The notes beneath the pieces were generated by a model. The model ran no database searches and had not been told where the DNA came from. It saw nothing but the letters and a program-made list of their open reading frames with translations. This document shows positions 1 through 10,386 of a DNA stretch of 17,869 nucleotides, in pieces. How positions within the stretch are numbered: position 1 is the first letter of the stretch; each line of letters begins with the position of its first letter. The stretch covers positions 1 to 17,869 of the forward strand of contig CAAENO010000148.1 in assembly GCA_900757385.1 (NCBI GenBank), given 5' to 3'. The position numbers were made by a program, and so were the translations under genes. The DNA is from an uncultured Collinsella sp. Lineage in GTDB: Bacteria > Actinomycetota > Coriobacteriia > Coriobacteriales > Coriobacteriaceae.

Positions 1-136
1 GGGCCGCGTGCCCGCCCGCAATATATTTGATTGATCGCGAGTTCCGCACGCAAAGAAGGCCACTTAACGTGGCCTTCGTCTTGCGCAGGACTGCCCGAGC
101 AGGCAATCAAATATATTGCGGGCGGGCACGCGGCCC
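1..136. repeat. 33-bp perfect inverted repeat at the left edge
   Basis: Bases 1-33 and 104-136 are exact reverse complements, 33 of 33, separated by 70 bases. The match stops at base 34 on the inside. On the outside it reaches the first base of the window, so it may continue beyond it. The right arm lies 8 bases past the stop codon of the minus-strand hydrolase gene, and the spacer holds that gene's terminator hairpin (55-77). A perfect GC-rich repeat of this length is unusual for an ordinary terminator. It could be a mobile-element or inversion end, or an assembly artefact at a contig end. Confidence 0.9.
52..77 (-). terminator. Probable intrinsic terminator of the cell-wall hydrolase gene
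   Basis: GAAGGCCAC (55-63) pairs with GTGGCCTTC (69-77), a perfect 9-bp stem with a 5-base loop. Read on the minus strand it is followed only by a short T run (TTT at 54-52). It lies about 70 bases after the stop codon of the gene ending at 145. The T run is weak, so termination may be incomplete. Confidence 0.6.
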
Positions 137-144
137 AGTCGGCT

Positions 145-1350
145 TTACGACAGCGCAATACCGCCGAGCCAGCCCCAGCGCACGCCAGAGCCAGTGCCGT
201 AGAACCGAATAAACGCATCAAGTGACTTAGACGTAATGGCGCCCTCGTTGCTCATAACGATGCCGCCGCCAACATAGATGCCCACGTGTCCGTACAGCAG
301 ACCCGGCGTACCGGTTCCGCTGTGCGACGAGTCGGCCACGATCATGCCCACCTGCAGCGCCGAACGATCGGAGCTGTAGCACCAGGCGTTAAACATGTCG
401 CACGCGTTGCCGCCAAAGTAGCCCACGCCGGCGTTGCGGAACACGTTGGTAACCCAGGCAGCGCACCAGTTCAGGCCAGGCGAAGGCGTGGAGTAGCATG
501 CGTTGACGACAGCCTGCTGCTTGCCCGAGCCGGCATTCTGCTGCGGGGTGCCGCCGGCATACGAGCCGCCGCCCGAGCTCGAACCGCCCGAAGAGGAATT
601 GTTCTTGTTTGCGGCGGCCGCGGCAGCGGCAGCCTTCCTGGCAGCCTCCTCTGCCTGGGCGGCAGCGAGAATCTCGGAATCACGCTGGGCCATGAGCTCC
701 TTGACATCGTCGGAGAGGCCGTTCAGAACCGTCTGGACCTCCTGCTGCTTGGCCTGCATGTCCTGCATCTGAGCAGTCTGCTGGTCCTTGAGCTTCTCCA
801 AGTCGGCCTTTTGCGACTCGAGCTCGGACTTCTGTGTATCGAGTTCTTTCTGGATGGTCTGGATGTCCTCAATGGCGTCACGGTCGCTCTTGTTGATCTT
901 CTCGACGTAATGCGCGTTGGCGACGAGCTCCTCAAATGAGCCCGAAGCCAGTAGCAGCGACAGGATGTTGGTGCCGCCCGACTTGTAGCTGGCGGCAACG
1001 CGATCGGAAAGGTCGCCGCGCTTCTTTTTGAGCTCGGTCTTCTTGGTGTCGATCTGAGCCTGCGTCTCGTCAATCTGGCCCTGCACGCCTTCGATATCGC
1101 TGAGGGTCTGGGCATTCTTGTTGGCGAGCGTCGCGTACTCATTGGCGATGCTGTCGAGCTGGGCCTGGACCTCGTCGAGCTGGGCCTGGGCGGCATTTAG
1201 TTTGTCGGTGGTTTCTTGGCTGGCCTCAACCGCATGGGCGCGGGCGGGCAGGCCAAAAAGAACAGCCGCGGAAGCGGCGCCGAAAAGAGCCTTAAGGGCA
1301 GTGCGGCGCGAAAGCTCCTGCGAAAAAATGGAATCGTTGTTCGGTGACAT
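145..1350 (-). CDS. Secreted coiled-coil cysteine peptidoglycan hydrolase (PcsB/CwlO-like, NlpC/P60- or CHAP-type)
   Basis: 401 aa. Residues 11-40 form an export signal with a twin-arginine motif (SRRTALK, R15-R16), a hydrophobic stretch and a likely AHA cleavage site near residue 40. Residues 44-240 are a long Gln/Glu/Lys-rich coiled coil containing the SYKSGG...LLLASGSFEELV pattern seen in PcsB/CwlO-type hydrolases. An Ala run and a Gly/Ser linker (about 238-275) follow. The C-terminal domain has a candidate catalytic Cys296 (NWCAAWV) and His355 (GHVGIYV). Relatives cut peptidoglycan cross-peptides at division and are often controlled through the coiled coil by FtsEX; that control is inferred here. 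The start is supported by GGAG five bases before the ATG. It is monocistronic and divergent from galE. The exact catalytic subfamily is uncertain because the usual DCSG motif of NlpC/P60 is absent. Confidence 0.85.
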   Translation of the reverse strand: MSPNNDSIFSQELSRRTALKALFGAASAAVLFGLPARAHAVEASQETTDKLNAAQAQLDEVQAQLDSIANEYATLANKNAQTLSDIEGVQGQIDETQAQIDTKKTELKKKRGDLSDRVAASYKSGGTNILSLLLASGSFEELVANAHYVEKINKSDRDAIEDIQTIQKELDTQKSELESQKADLEKLKDQQTAQMQDMQAKQQEVQTVLNGLSDDVKELMAQRDSEILAAAQAEEAARKAAAAAAAANKNNSSSGGSSSGGGSYAGGTPQQNAGSGKQQAVVNACYSTPSPGLNWCAAWVTNVFRNAGVGYFGGNACDMFNAWCYSSDRSALQVGMIVADSSHSGTGTPGLLYGHVGIYVGGGIVMSNEGAITSKSLDAFIRFYGTGSGVRWGWLGGIALS

Positions 1351-1394
1351 ATGTACTCCGTTACATGCTTATTTATATGTCGCTCAACTCAAAC

Positions 1395-1422
1395 ATATTA
1401 ACGCACATCGCGCCTGTCCCAA
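1395..1422 (-). promoter_or_regulatory. Candidate promoter of the cell-wall hydrolase gene
   Basis: On the minus strand TTGGGA (1422-1417) and TAATAT (1400-1395) are 16 bases apart, each matching 4 of 6 consensus bases. The start codon is about 45 bases downstream. A TATAAA (1377-1372) nearer the gene is an alternative -10 but has no good -35. The rest of the gap to galE is AT-rich with nothing else recognisable. Confidence 0.3.
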
Positions 1423-1553
1423 CTATTTCCACGAACGGCTGGAAAAGCATGGTCAGCGGCTCGCAAATACGCCCCACACCAAAGGTAAGGATTATGCAAA
1501 TAACACCCTATGAGTACGTTAACATCAATCCTCTGGTTTTCCTGCCCCGCGTG

Positions 1554-1613
1554 TTTTGGGCGCCCCCAGCTGCGCTATACTCCCCTCAAGAAGTGTTCCT
1601 GATTCGATAGGAG
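1554..1613 (+). promoter_or_regulatory. galE promoter and ribosome site
   Basis: TATACT (1576-1581) is a good -10. The only -35 candidate, TTTTGG (1554-1559), is poor. AGGAG (1609-1613) lies five bases before ATG 1619 and decides the start. An in-frame upstream ATG at 1556 lies before the -10 and would not be transcribed from this promoter. Confidence 0.5.
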
Positions 1614-1618
1614 ACTAC

Positions 1619-2680
1619 ATGTCCAAAGCACTCGACCCCAAAGACACCTGCGTCCTCGTTACCGGCGGCGCCGGCTTTATTGGCTCGCATACCGTCGTTC
1701 AGCTGCTCGAGGGTGGCTACCAGGTTGTCGTCGTCGATGACCTCTCCAACTCCAGCGCCGTTGCCATCGACCGCGTCAAGACCATCGTGGGCGACGAGGC
1801 CGCCAAGAACCTCACCTTCTACGAGGCCAACGTGCTCGACCGCGATGCGATGAACAAGATCTTCGATACCCACCAGATCGACCGTGTCATCCACTTCGCC
1901 GGCTTTAAGGCCGTTGGCGAGTCGGTGAGCAAGCCCGTCGAGTACTACCACAACAATATCGAGAACACCCTGGTGCTCATCGATGTCATGCGCAACCACG
2001 GTTGTAAGTCCATCATCTTCTCGAGCTCTTCGACCGTCTACGGCGATCCGGACAATCCGCCCGTCACCGAAGAGGACCCCAAGAAGCCCGCGACCAACCC
2101 CTATGGTTGGACCAAGTGGATGATTGAGCAGATCCTCATGGACGTCCACACCGCCGACCCCGAGTGGGACGTCGTGCTGCTCCGTTACTTCAACCCCATC
2201 GGCGCTCATCCGTCGGGCCTGATCGGCGAGGACCCCAAGGGCATCCCCAACAACCTGGTGCCCTACGTCGCCCAGGTCGCTGTCGGTAAGCTCGAGGCCG
2301 TTCAGGTCTTTGGCAACGATTACCCCACCCCCGACGGCACCGGTGTTCGCGACTACATCCACGTGTGCGACCTGGCATCTGGTCACGTGGCCGCCCTCAA
2401 CTGGATGAACGGCAAGACCGGCGTCGAGATCTTTAACCTGGGCACCGGCACCGGCACCTCGGTACTCGAGGTCGTCGCTGCCTTCTCCAAGGCCTGCGGC
2501 AAGGAGCTGCCCTATGTGATCCGCGAGCGCCGTGCCGGCGACATCGCCGCCAACTGGTGCGATGCCTCCAAGGCCGAGCGCATGATGGGTTGGAAGGCCC
2601 AATACGATATCGCGGATATGTGCCGTGACAGCTGGAATTGGCAGAGCCACAACCCCAACGGCTTCGCCGACGCCGAGTAG
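1619..2680 (+). CDS. galE: UDP-glucose 4-epimerase
   Basis: 353 aa, close to the usual GalE length. It interconverts UDP-galactose and UDP-glucose in the cytoplasm with bound NAD (Leloir pathway and wall-sugar supply). The N-terminal Rossmann fold shows TGGAGFIG (15-22). The short-chain dehydrogenase active site is Y162xxxK166 in PYGWTKWMIE, with the SSSSTVYG serine run at 135-142. The C-terminus GDIAANWCDASKAERMMGW (308 onward) and the WNWQSHNPNGF ending align well with Escherichia coli GalE. At the position of E. coli Tyr299, which limits substrate size, this protein has Asn312. The gene has its own promoter and a strong terminator, so it is probably a single-gene unit. It may feed UDP-sugars from the neighbouring glucan genes, but no shared operator is seen. 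Confidence 0.96.
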   Translation: MSKALDPKDTCVLVTGGAGFIGSHTVVQLLEGGYQVVVVDDLSNSSAVAIDRVKTIVGDEAAKNLTFYEANVLDRDAMNKIFDTHQIDRVIHFAGFKAVGESVSKPVEYYHNNIENTLVLIDVMRNHGCKSIIFSSSSTVYGDPDNPPVTEEDPKKPATNPYGWTKWMIEQILMDVHTADPEWDVVLLRYFNPIGAHPSGLIGEDPKGIPNNLVPYVAQVAVGKLEAVQVFGNDYPTPDGTGVRDYIHVCDLASGHVAALNWMNGKTGVEIFNLGTGTGTSVLEVVAAFSKACGKELPYVIRERRAGDIAANWCDASKAERMMGWKAQYDIADMCRDSWNWQSHNPNGFADAE

Positions 2681-2702
2681 CAAATACCTACATACCGCTC
2701 TT

Positions 2703-2737
2703 GCCCCGATCTCACGTTGTGAGGTCGGGGCTTTTTT
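2703..2737 (+). terminator. galE intrinsic terminator
   Basis: GCCCCGATCTCAC (2703-2715) pairs with GTGAGGTCGGGGC (2719-2731), 13 pairs with one G-T wobble and a 3-base loop, followed by six T (2732-2737). It separates galE from the malQ unit. Confidence 0.93.
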
Positions 2738-2785
2738 ATGGCATGTAACCATTCGCCGAAAACCGACCAACTTTTTTATCTTGCC

Positions 2786-2815
2786 TGTACATGTTTAAAC
2801 AACATGTTTTACAAT
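2786..2815 (+). promoter_or_regulatory. malQ promoter with operator dyad in the spacer
   Basis: TGTACA (2786-2791) and TACAAT (2810-2815) are 18 bases apart. Between and overlapping them is a perfect dyad at 2789-2807: ACATGTT, a 5-base centre, AACATGT. It contains GTTTAAAC (2793-2800). A repressor bound here would sit between the -35 and -10 elements. The same 8-mer occurs near the GntR and PTS genes, which points to the GntR-type regulator at 12010-12729 as the binder (inference). Confidence 0.6.
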
Positions 2816-2900
2816 AGACGTATCGAATCAGAACATCGGAGGCGGACTGCACACCCATCGGCAGGCCGACCCCACAACAAGAAGGTTGGTGAGCGCATTC

Positions 2901-4406
2901 ATGAAGCGTGCAAGCGGCGTCCTCATGCCCGTCTCATCTCTGCCCGGACCATACGGAATCGGCGGCTTTGACTGGAATGCCTACGACTTCGTCGATTTTC
3001 TCGCCTCGTGCAAACAACATTATTGGCAGATTCTGCCTCTTACGACGACCAGCTATGGCGACTCGCCCTATCAGTCGTTCTCGGCCCGTGCGGGCAACCC
3101 CAACTTCATCGACTTTGCCGAGCTTATCGAGGCAGGTTACCTAGAGCAGCGCGATATCGACGGCGTATACCTGGGCTCCGACCCCAACAATGTCGACTAT
3201 GGCGCCATCTTTGGTGGCCGTCGTCAGATTCTCGACCGCGCCGCTGAGCGCTTTGCTGTCGACAAGCCGGCCGATTTCGATGACTTTATCCAAGCCAACG
3301 AGGACTGGCTCATCCCCTTCTGTGAGTTCATGACCGTCAAAGAGGAGTGCGGTCTCAAGGCGTTTTGGGAGTGGCCCGCGGAGCTCCGCACCCGTAGCGA
3401 GGCTTCCGCCAAGGTCTGCGCCGCCCATCCCGAGTGCATGCTCTACCACCAGATGACGCAGTACTTCTTCGATCGCCAGTGGAGCCGCCTCAAGGCCTAT
3501 GCCAACGAGCGCGACATCCTGATCATCGGCGACCTGCCCATCTATGTCTCACGCGACTCCGTCGAGATGTGGGCCACGCCCGAGCTCTTTAAGATCGACG
3601 CCGCCGGTAATCCTGTGAGTGTCGCCGGCACGCCGCCCGACCAGTTCTCTGCCACCGGCCAGTACTGGGGCAATCCCATCTACGACTGGGACGCCATGGA
3701 GTCGGACGGTTTCTCCTGGTGGGAGGGCCGCATCCGCGCCGCCCTCGACATGTACGATGTCATCCGCCTGGATCACTTCCGCGGCTTCGAGGCCTATTGG
3801 GAGGTGCCGTTCTCCTCACCCGATTCGTCCTACGGTTCGTGGACGCAGGGCCCCGGCCTCAAGCTCTTCAAGACGCTCGAGGAAAAGCTCGGCACGCTGC
3901 CCATCATCGCCGAAGACCTGGGCTTCCTCACCCCCGGCGTCATCGACATGCGCGACAACTCGGGCTTCCCCGGCATGAAGATCTTGCAGTTTGCCTTTGA
4001 GGGCACCAACTCGTACTACCTGCCGCACAACTACATTGCCAACACCGTCGCCTATGTGGGCACACACGACAACGAGACGGCGCGCGGTTGGTTTGAGGGA
4101 ACGGCCACCCCGCGTCAGCGCGAGCAGGCGGCCCTGTACACCCACCAGCAGGCCGGCGAGCCCATGGCCGATGCACTCAACCGCACCATCGCCGCCAGCG
4201 TGAGCGATACCTGCATCTACACCATGCAAGACCTGCTCAACCTGGGCAACGAGGCGCGCATCAACACTCCCGCCACCCTGGGCGGCAACTGGACCTGGCG
4301 CATGCTCGATGGCGCCATCACCCGCGAGCTCGAGTACAAGCTCACCGACTGGACCGAAACCTACTTCCGCATCCCGTCGGAAGCCGAGATCGAGCTTCCC
4401 CAATAG
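2901..4406 (+). CDS. malQ: 4-alpha-glucanotransferase (amylomaltase, GH77)
   Basis: 501 aa, the usual length of bacterial amylomaltase. It moves alpha-1,4-glucan segments between malto-oligosaccharides, releasing glucose and making longer chains that phosphorylase can use. The family start (MKRASGVLMPVSSLPGPYGIG) is intact. The catalytic triad is visible: nucleophile Asp291 in RLDHFRGF, acid/base Glu338 in IIAEDLG, and Asp390 in GTHDNE. The acceptor-side segment SYGDSPYQSFSARAGNP (51 onward) is also typical. ATG 2901 is chosen because it gives the family N-terminus and has GGTGAG (2888-2893) seven bases upstream. In-frame TTG 2886 and GTG 2889 are less likely starts. glgP follows 129 bases downstream, so the two probably act together on maltodextrins or glycogen. 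Confidence 0.96.
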   Translation: MKRASGVLMPVSSLPGPYGIGGFDWNAYDFVDFLASCKQHYWQILPLTTTSYGDSPYQSFSARAGNPNFIDFAELIEAGYLEQRDIDGVYLGSDPNNVDYGAIFGGRRQILDRAAERFAVDKPADFDDFIQANEDWLIPFCEFMTVKEECGLKAFWEWPAELRTRSEASAKVCAAHPECMLYHQMTQYFFDRQWSRLKAYANERDILIIGDLPIYVSRDSVEMWATPELFKIDAAGNPVSVAGTPPDQFSATGQYWGNPIYDWDAMESDGFSWWEGRIRAALDMYDVIRLDHFRGFEAYWEVPFSSPDSSYGSWTQGPGLKLFKTLEEKLGTLPIIAEDLGFLTPGVIDMRDNSGFPGMKILQFAFEGTNSYYLPHNYIANTVAYVGTHDNETARGWFEGTATPRQREQAALYTHQQAGEPMADALNRTIAASVSDTCIYTMQDLLNLGNEARINTPATLGGNWTWRMLDGAITRELEYKLTDWTETYFRIPSEAEIELPQ

Positions 4407-4454
4407 GAGCCACCGCGCCCGACCCCACCCCACCGTGCGGACGCGACCGCTTTT

Positions 4455-4496
4455 CCCGCGCGAGGCCACCCCAATCCCCTCGCGCGGGCTTCTTTT
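4455..4496 (+). terminator. Terminator-like hairpin between malQ and glgP
   Basis: CCCGCGCGAGG (4455-4465) pairs perfectly with CCTCGCGCGGG (4478-4488) across a 12-base loop and is followed by CTTCTTTT. No convincing promoter for glgP is visible between it and the glgP start. It may therefore be a partial terminator that lowers glgP expression relative to malQ. A small dyad TGACATGTCGTCA (4504-4516) sits between it and the glgP ribosome site. Confidence 0.7.
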
Positions 4497-4535
4497 GAAT
4501 TTCTGACATGTCGTCAACTCACCACAGGAGGAAAC

Positions 4536-6803
<2,268 letters not shown>

Positions 6804-6830
6804 TTTCGTTTCCTTTACCCATCCTCTTGA

Positions 6831-6864
6831 AAGCGGAGTCGCGGCAACGCGGCTCCGCTTTTTT
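6831..6864 (+). terminator. glgP intrinsic terminator
   Basis: AAGCGGAGTCGCG (6831-6843) pairs with CGCGGCTCCGCTT (6848-6860), 13 pairs with one G-T wobble, over a GCAA tetraloop. It ends in six T (6859-6864). Confidence 0.93.
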
Positions 6865-6900
6865 GCCCGCGTGTTGCCCGTGGCCCGCCTCGACAAAATC

Positions 6901-6957
6901 GTCTCAATCTGTAACACCTACTCGGCCAAAACGGCCCTACCTGTTACAGATCAAGAC
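6901..6957. repeat. Inverted-repeat unit 1
   Basis: Arms GTCTCAATCTGTAACA (6901-6916) and TGTTACAGATCAAGAC (6942-6957) pair at 14 of 16 positions; positions 5 and 6 mismatch. The centre contains two GGCC blocks that could form a small inner stem. It is followed by AAACCGG, which also follows unit 4. Confidence 0.9.
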
Positions 6958-6981
6958 AAACCGGTCCTTTCCCTAGGGTTT

Positions 6982-7038
6982 ATCTCAATCTGTAACATCT
7001 AACGTCTGAAATCCGCCCTTACTGTTACAGATCGAGAC
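6982..7038. repeat. Inverted-repeat unit 2
   Basis: Arms ATCTCAATCTGTAACA (6982-6997) and TGTTACAGATCGAGAC (7023-7038) pair at 14 of 16 positions. The 25-base centre aligns without gaps to those of the other units. Confidence 0.9.
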
Positions 7039-7061
7039 AAAAGGATAAGCCGGCTAATACA

Positions 7062-7118
7062 ATCTCGTTCTGTAACAGGTAGCTGCCGAAATCAGCCTCC
7101 CGTGTTACAGATCGAGAT
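7062..7118. repeat. Inverted-repeat unit 3
   Basis: Arms ATCTCGTTCTGTAACA (7062-7077) and TGTTACAGATCGAGAT (7103-7118) pair at 15 of 16 positions. The outermost pair is A-T where units 1 and 4 have G-C, and position 6 is a G-C pair where the others mismatch. The centre can form an inner GCTG/CAGC stem. Confidence 0.9.
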
Positions 7119-7141
7119 GAAAGGATAGGCAGCTCGATGCT

Positions 7142-7198
7142 GTCTCAATCTGTAACATCTAGACCCAATTTGGCCCTCCTCCTGTTATAGATCAAGAC
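7142..7198. repeat. Inverted-repeat unit 4
   Basis: Arms GTCTCAATCTGTAACA (7142-7157) and TGTTATAGATCAAGAC (7183-7198). The C-to-T change at 7188 replaces a G-C pair by a G-T (G-U) wobble, so pairing is kept. It is followed by AAACCGG, as in unit 1. Confidence 0.9.
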
Positions 7199-7224
7199 AA
7201 ACCGGCAGATGAACGGCCCCAGCA

Positions 7225-7269
7225 CAAAGAAAGGCTCCCCTCTCGCCCAGTAGACGGGAGGGGAGCCTT
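7225..7269 (-). terminator. Terminator of the sugar ABC operon
   Basis: AAGGCTCCCCTC (7231-7242) pairs perfectly with GAGGGGAGCCTT (7258-7269), 12 pairs. Read on the minus strand it ends in CCTTTCTTTG. It lies about 70 bases after the stop codon of the ATPase gene. Confidence 0.85.
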
Positions 7270-7337
7270 ATATGTGACCACGGCAAAAGGATGGCAAAGC
7301 CGCAGTCGCCCAAAAGGAGGGCCTGATTGGATCGGGC

Positions 7338-8537
<1,200 letters not shown>

Positions 8538-8555
8538 GTCTTTACCTTTCGATGT

Positions 8556-8580
8556 GCGGCGCCGCGCTGAGGGGCGCCGC
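8556..8580 (-). promoter_or_regulatory. Intercistronic stem-loop between permease and ATPase genes
   Basis: GCGGCGCC (8556-8563) pairs perfectly with GGCGCCGC (8573-8580) over a 9-base loop. There is no T run after it in the minus direction, so it is unlikely to be a full terminator. It may protect or separate segments of the polycistronic message (inference). Confidence 0.6.
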
Positions 8581-8605
8581 AGAAACTTGCAAAACAGTTA
8601 CGGCA

Positions 8606-9445
8606 TCAGCCCTTGACGGCACCTGCCACCACGCCGTCGATGATGTACTTCTGGCAGAGGATGTACATGATGACGATGGGGATAACGACCATCATGATGC
8701 AGGCCATCATGGGGCCGAGCTCGACGTGGCCATAGCCGCCGCGGAAGTACTGGATCAAGATAGGAATGGTCTTGTACTTGGTGGAGTCGAGGGTGAGGTA
8801 GGGCAGCAGGTAGTCGTTCCAGACCCACATGGTCTCGAGAATGCCGACCGAAAGATAGGTGGGCTTCATGATGGGAAGGACGATTTTAAAGAACACCTGG
8901 ACCGGGTTGCAGCCATCAATCATGGCCGCCTCTTCGATCTCGAGCGGGATGTTCTTTACAAAGCCGGCGAACATAAAGACCGCCAGGCCCGCGCCAAAGC
9001 CCAGATAGATAAAGCAGATGTTGAACGGCGTGTTAAAGCCAATGCGGTCCGCCAAATTGGACAGCGTGAACATGAGCATCTGGAACGGTACGACCATCGA
9101 GAACACGAACAGGTAATAGAAGAAGTTCGAGATCTTGCTGTTGACGCGAACCACGTACCAAGCGCACATGGAGCAGCACACCAAGATCAGCACGACCGAC
9201 GTGACCGTGATGATGAGCGAGTACATAAACGCCGAGGCAAAGCCTTGCTCGTTAAGAGCGTGCACGTAGTTTGCGAGACCGTTGAACGTCTCGGGCGTGA
9301 GCAAATCGAATGCCGTGGTGGTGCTGATTGCAGTTCCCTTTTTAAAGGAATTGAGCGCAATCATGAACACGGGGTAGATCCACGCGAGCGACAGGATCGT
9401 AAAGAAAATCGAGAGCGCGCGGTTGATAACCTTATCGCGTTTCAT
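8606..9445 (-). CDS. Sugar ABC transporter permease, MalG/MsmG type
   Basis: 279 aa, six predicted membrane segments (first about 12-32, last about 246-266). It is one of two inner-membrane subunits of the importer. The cytoplasmic EAA loop, which docks to the ATPase, is at about 171-195: EEAAMIDGCNPVQVFFKIVLP, with the conserved Glu, Ala and Gly in place. The N-terminus and a large periplasmic segment after the first helix are typical of MalG-like permeases (CUT1 family). Its ATG overlaps the stop codon of the preceding permease gene (TAATG) and AGGAGGTG lies just upstream, so translation is probably coupled. The substrate cannot be fixed from this subunit. Confidence 0.92.
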   Translation of the reverse strand: MKRDKVINRALSIFFTILSLAWIYPVFMIALNSFKKGTAISTTTAFDLLTPETFNGLANYVHALNEQGFASAFMYSLIITVTSVVLILVCCSMCAWYVVRVNSKISNFFYYLFVFSMVVPFQMLMFTLSNLADRIGFNTPFNICFIYLGFGAGLAVFMFAGFVKNIPLEIEEAAMIDGCNPVQVFFKIVLPIMKPTYLSVGILETMWVWNDYLLPYLTLDSTKYKTIPILIQYFRGGYGHVELGPMMACIMMVVIPIVIMYILCQKYIIDGVVAGAVKG

Positions 9446-10299
9446 TACTGCTGCACCTCCTTGGACCTCGTGGCCTTAAGCTGAATCATGGAGATGGCTA
9501 CGACCAGGATGCAGAAGATAACCGCCTTGGCCTGACCGATGCCCTGCCATGCGATACCGGCACGCGAATAGAACGTGTTGTAGATGTTCAGGGCGAGCAT
9601 CTCGGTGGAGTGCGCAGGGGCGCCGCCGGTAAGGGCGAGGTTCTGGTCGAACAGCTTAAAGCCGTTGGTGATGGACAGGAACAGGCAGATGGTAATCGTC
9701 GGCATCAGATTGGGGATCTTAACCTTCCAGAACGTCTGCCATGCCGTGGCACCGTCAACCTTGGCGGCCTCGATGTAGTCGGACGGAATGGACTGCAGAC
9801 CGGCGATGTAGATGATCATCATGTAGCCGACCTGCTGCCACAGGGTCAGGATGATAAGGCCCCAGAAGCCAGCAGCAGAGTTAAGGGCGATGAGCTGGGC
9901 GCCGATGTTGGAGAGCAGGCAGTTGATCAAGATCTGCCAGATGTAGCCCAGCACGATGCCGCCGATCAGGTTAGGCATAAAGAAGATCGTACGGAAGATG
10001 TTGGTGCCTTTGAGCGCCTTGCGGGTGAGCGCCTGCGCAATTGCCAGGGCGATCACGTTGATGAGCACCGTCGACAGGAAGGCAAACGCCACGGTAAAGA
10101 AGAACGACGTGGCAAACTGCGGATCGGACAGCGCGCGCACGTAGTTCGCGATACCGACAAAGTGCGCGTTGTTAATGGTAATAAACTGGCAGAACGAGAG
10201 ATAGAAGCCCTGGATAAAAGGGATCACGAACCCGATCATAAACGCCAGGCACGTGGGCAGCATAAAGAGCGGCCACCAGCGCTTGAGTGCTTTGCCCAT
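9445..10299 (-). CDS. Sugar ABC transporter permease, MalF/MsmF type
   Basis: 284 aa with about six membrane segments, the first at 10-33. It is the partner of the downstream permease. The EAA loop is at about 177-199: EAAKVDGATAWQTFWKVKIP, giving the contact point for the ATPase. It is short compared with E. coli MalF and lacks the large periplasmic insertion, as in MsmF-like CUT1 permeases for oligosaccharides. AAAGGA lies seven bases before the ATG. A strong hairpin separates it from the binding-protein gene upstream, and its stop codon overlaps the next start. Confidence 0.92.
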   Translation of the reverse strand: MGKALKRWWPLFMLPTCLAFMIGFVIPFIQGFYLSFCQFITINNAHFVGIANYVRALSDPQFATSFFFTVAFAFLSTVLINVIALAIAQALTRKALKGTNIFRTIFFMPNLIGGIVLGYIWQILINCLLSNIGAQLIALNSAAGFWGLIILTLWQQVGYMMIIYIAGLQSIPSDYIEAAKVDGATAWQTFWKVKIPNLMPTITICLFLSITNGFKLFDQNLALTGGAPAHSTEMLALNIYNTFYSRAGIAWQGIGQAKAVIFCILVVAISMIQLKATRSKEVQQ

Positions 10300-10319
10300 A
10301 GAAGGGTCCTTTCAATATG

Positions 10320-10355
10320 CAGGGGGCGGGCAAACCTACGTCTGCCCGCCCCCTG
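10320..10355 (-). promoter_or_regulatory. Strong intercistronic stem-loop after the binding-protein gene
   Basis: CAGGGGGCGGGCA (10320-10332) and TGCCCGCCCCCTG (10343-10355) form a perfect 13-bp GC-rich stem with a 10-base loop. No T run follows in the minus direction. It lies between the binding-protein stop and the first permease start. In the E. coli mal operon, hairpin (REP) sequences at the same place stabilise the upstream message so that binding protein exceeds permease. The same role here is inference. Confidence 0.7.
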
Positions 10356-10386
10356 TCGCTAATCAGATAGCTTGGGCAGCAACTGC

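Larger units (their letters stand above)
6901..7198. repeat. Array of four 57-bp inverted-repeat elements with 80-bp period
   Basis: This fills most of the gene-free gap 6804-7337 between the convergent glgP and ABC operons. Units lie at 6901-6957, 6982-7038, 7062-7118 and 7142-7198, each exactly 57 bases, with spacers of 24, 23 and 23. Each has a 16-base left arm like GTCTCAATCTGTAACA, a 25-base centre and a 16-base right arm like TGTTACAGATCGAGAC. The arms pair over the inner bases with one or two internal mismatches. Centres have diverged but keep a shared core around AAAT and GCC. Spacers two and three are also alike (AAAGGATA). No open frame of note or RNA family is recognised here. Confidence 0.9.

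Noticed and set aside
2886..2900. Upstream TTG or GTG start for malQ
   Set aside because: They leave almost no room after the AGAAGG motif. ATG 2901 gives the conserved family N-terminus with GGTGAG well placed.
6901..7198. CRISPR array
   Set aside because: The repeats are long and diverged, the inner segments are related to one another rather than unique, and no cas gene is present.
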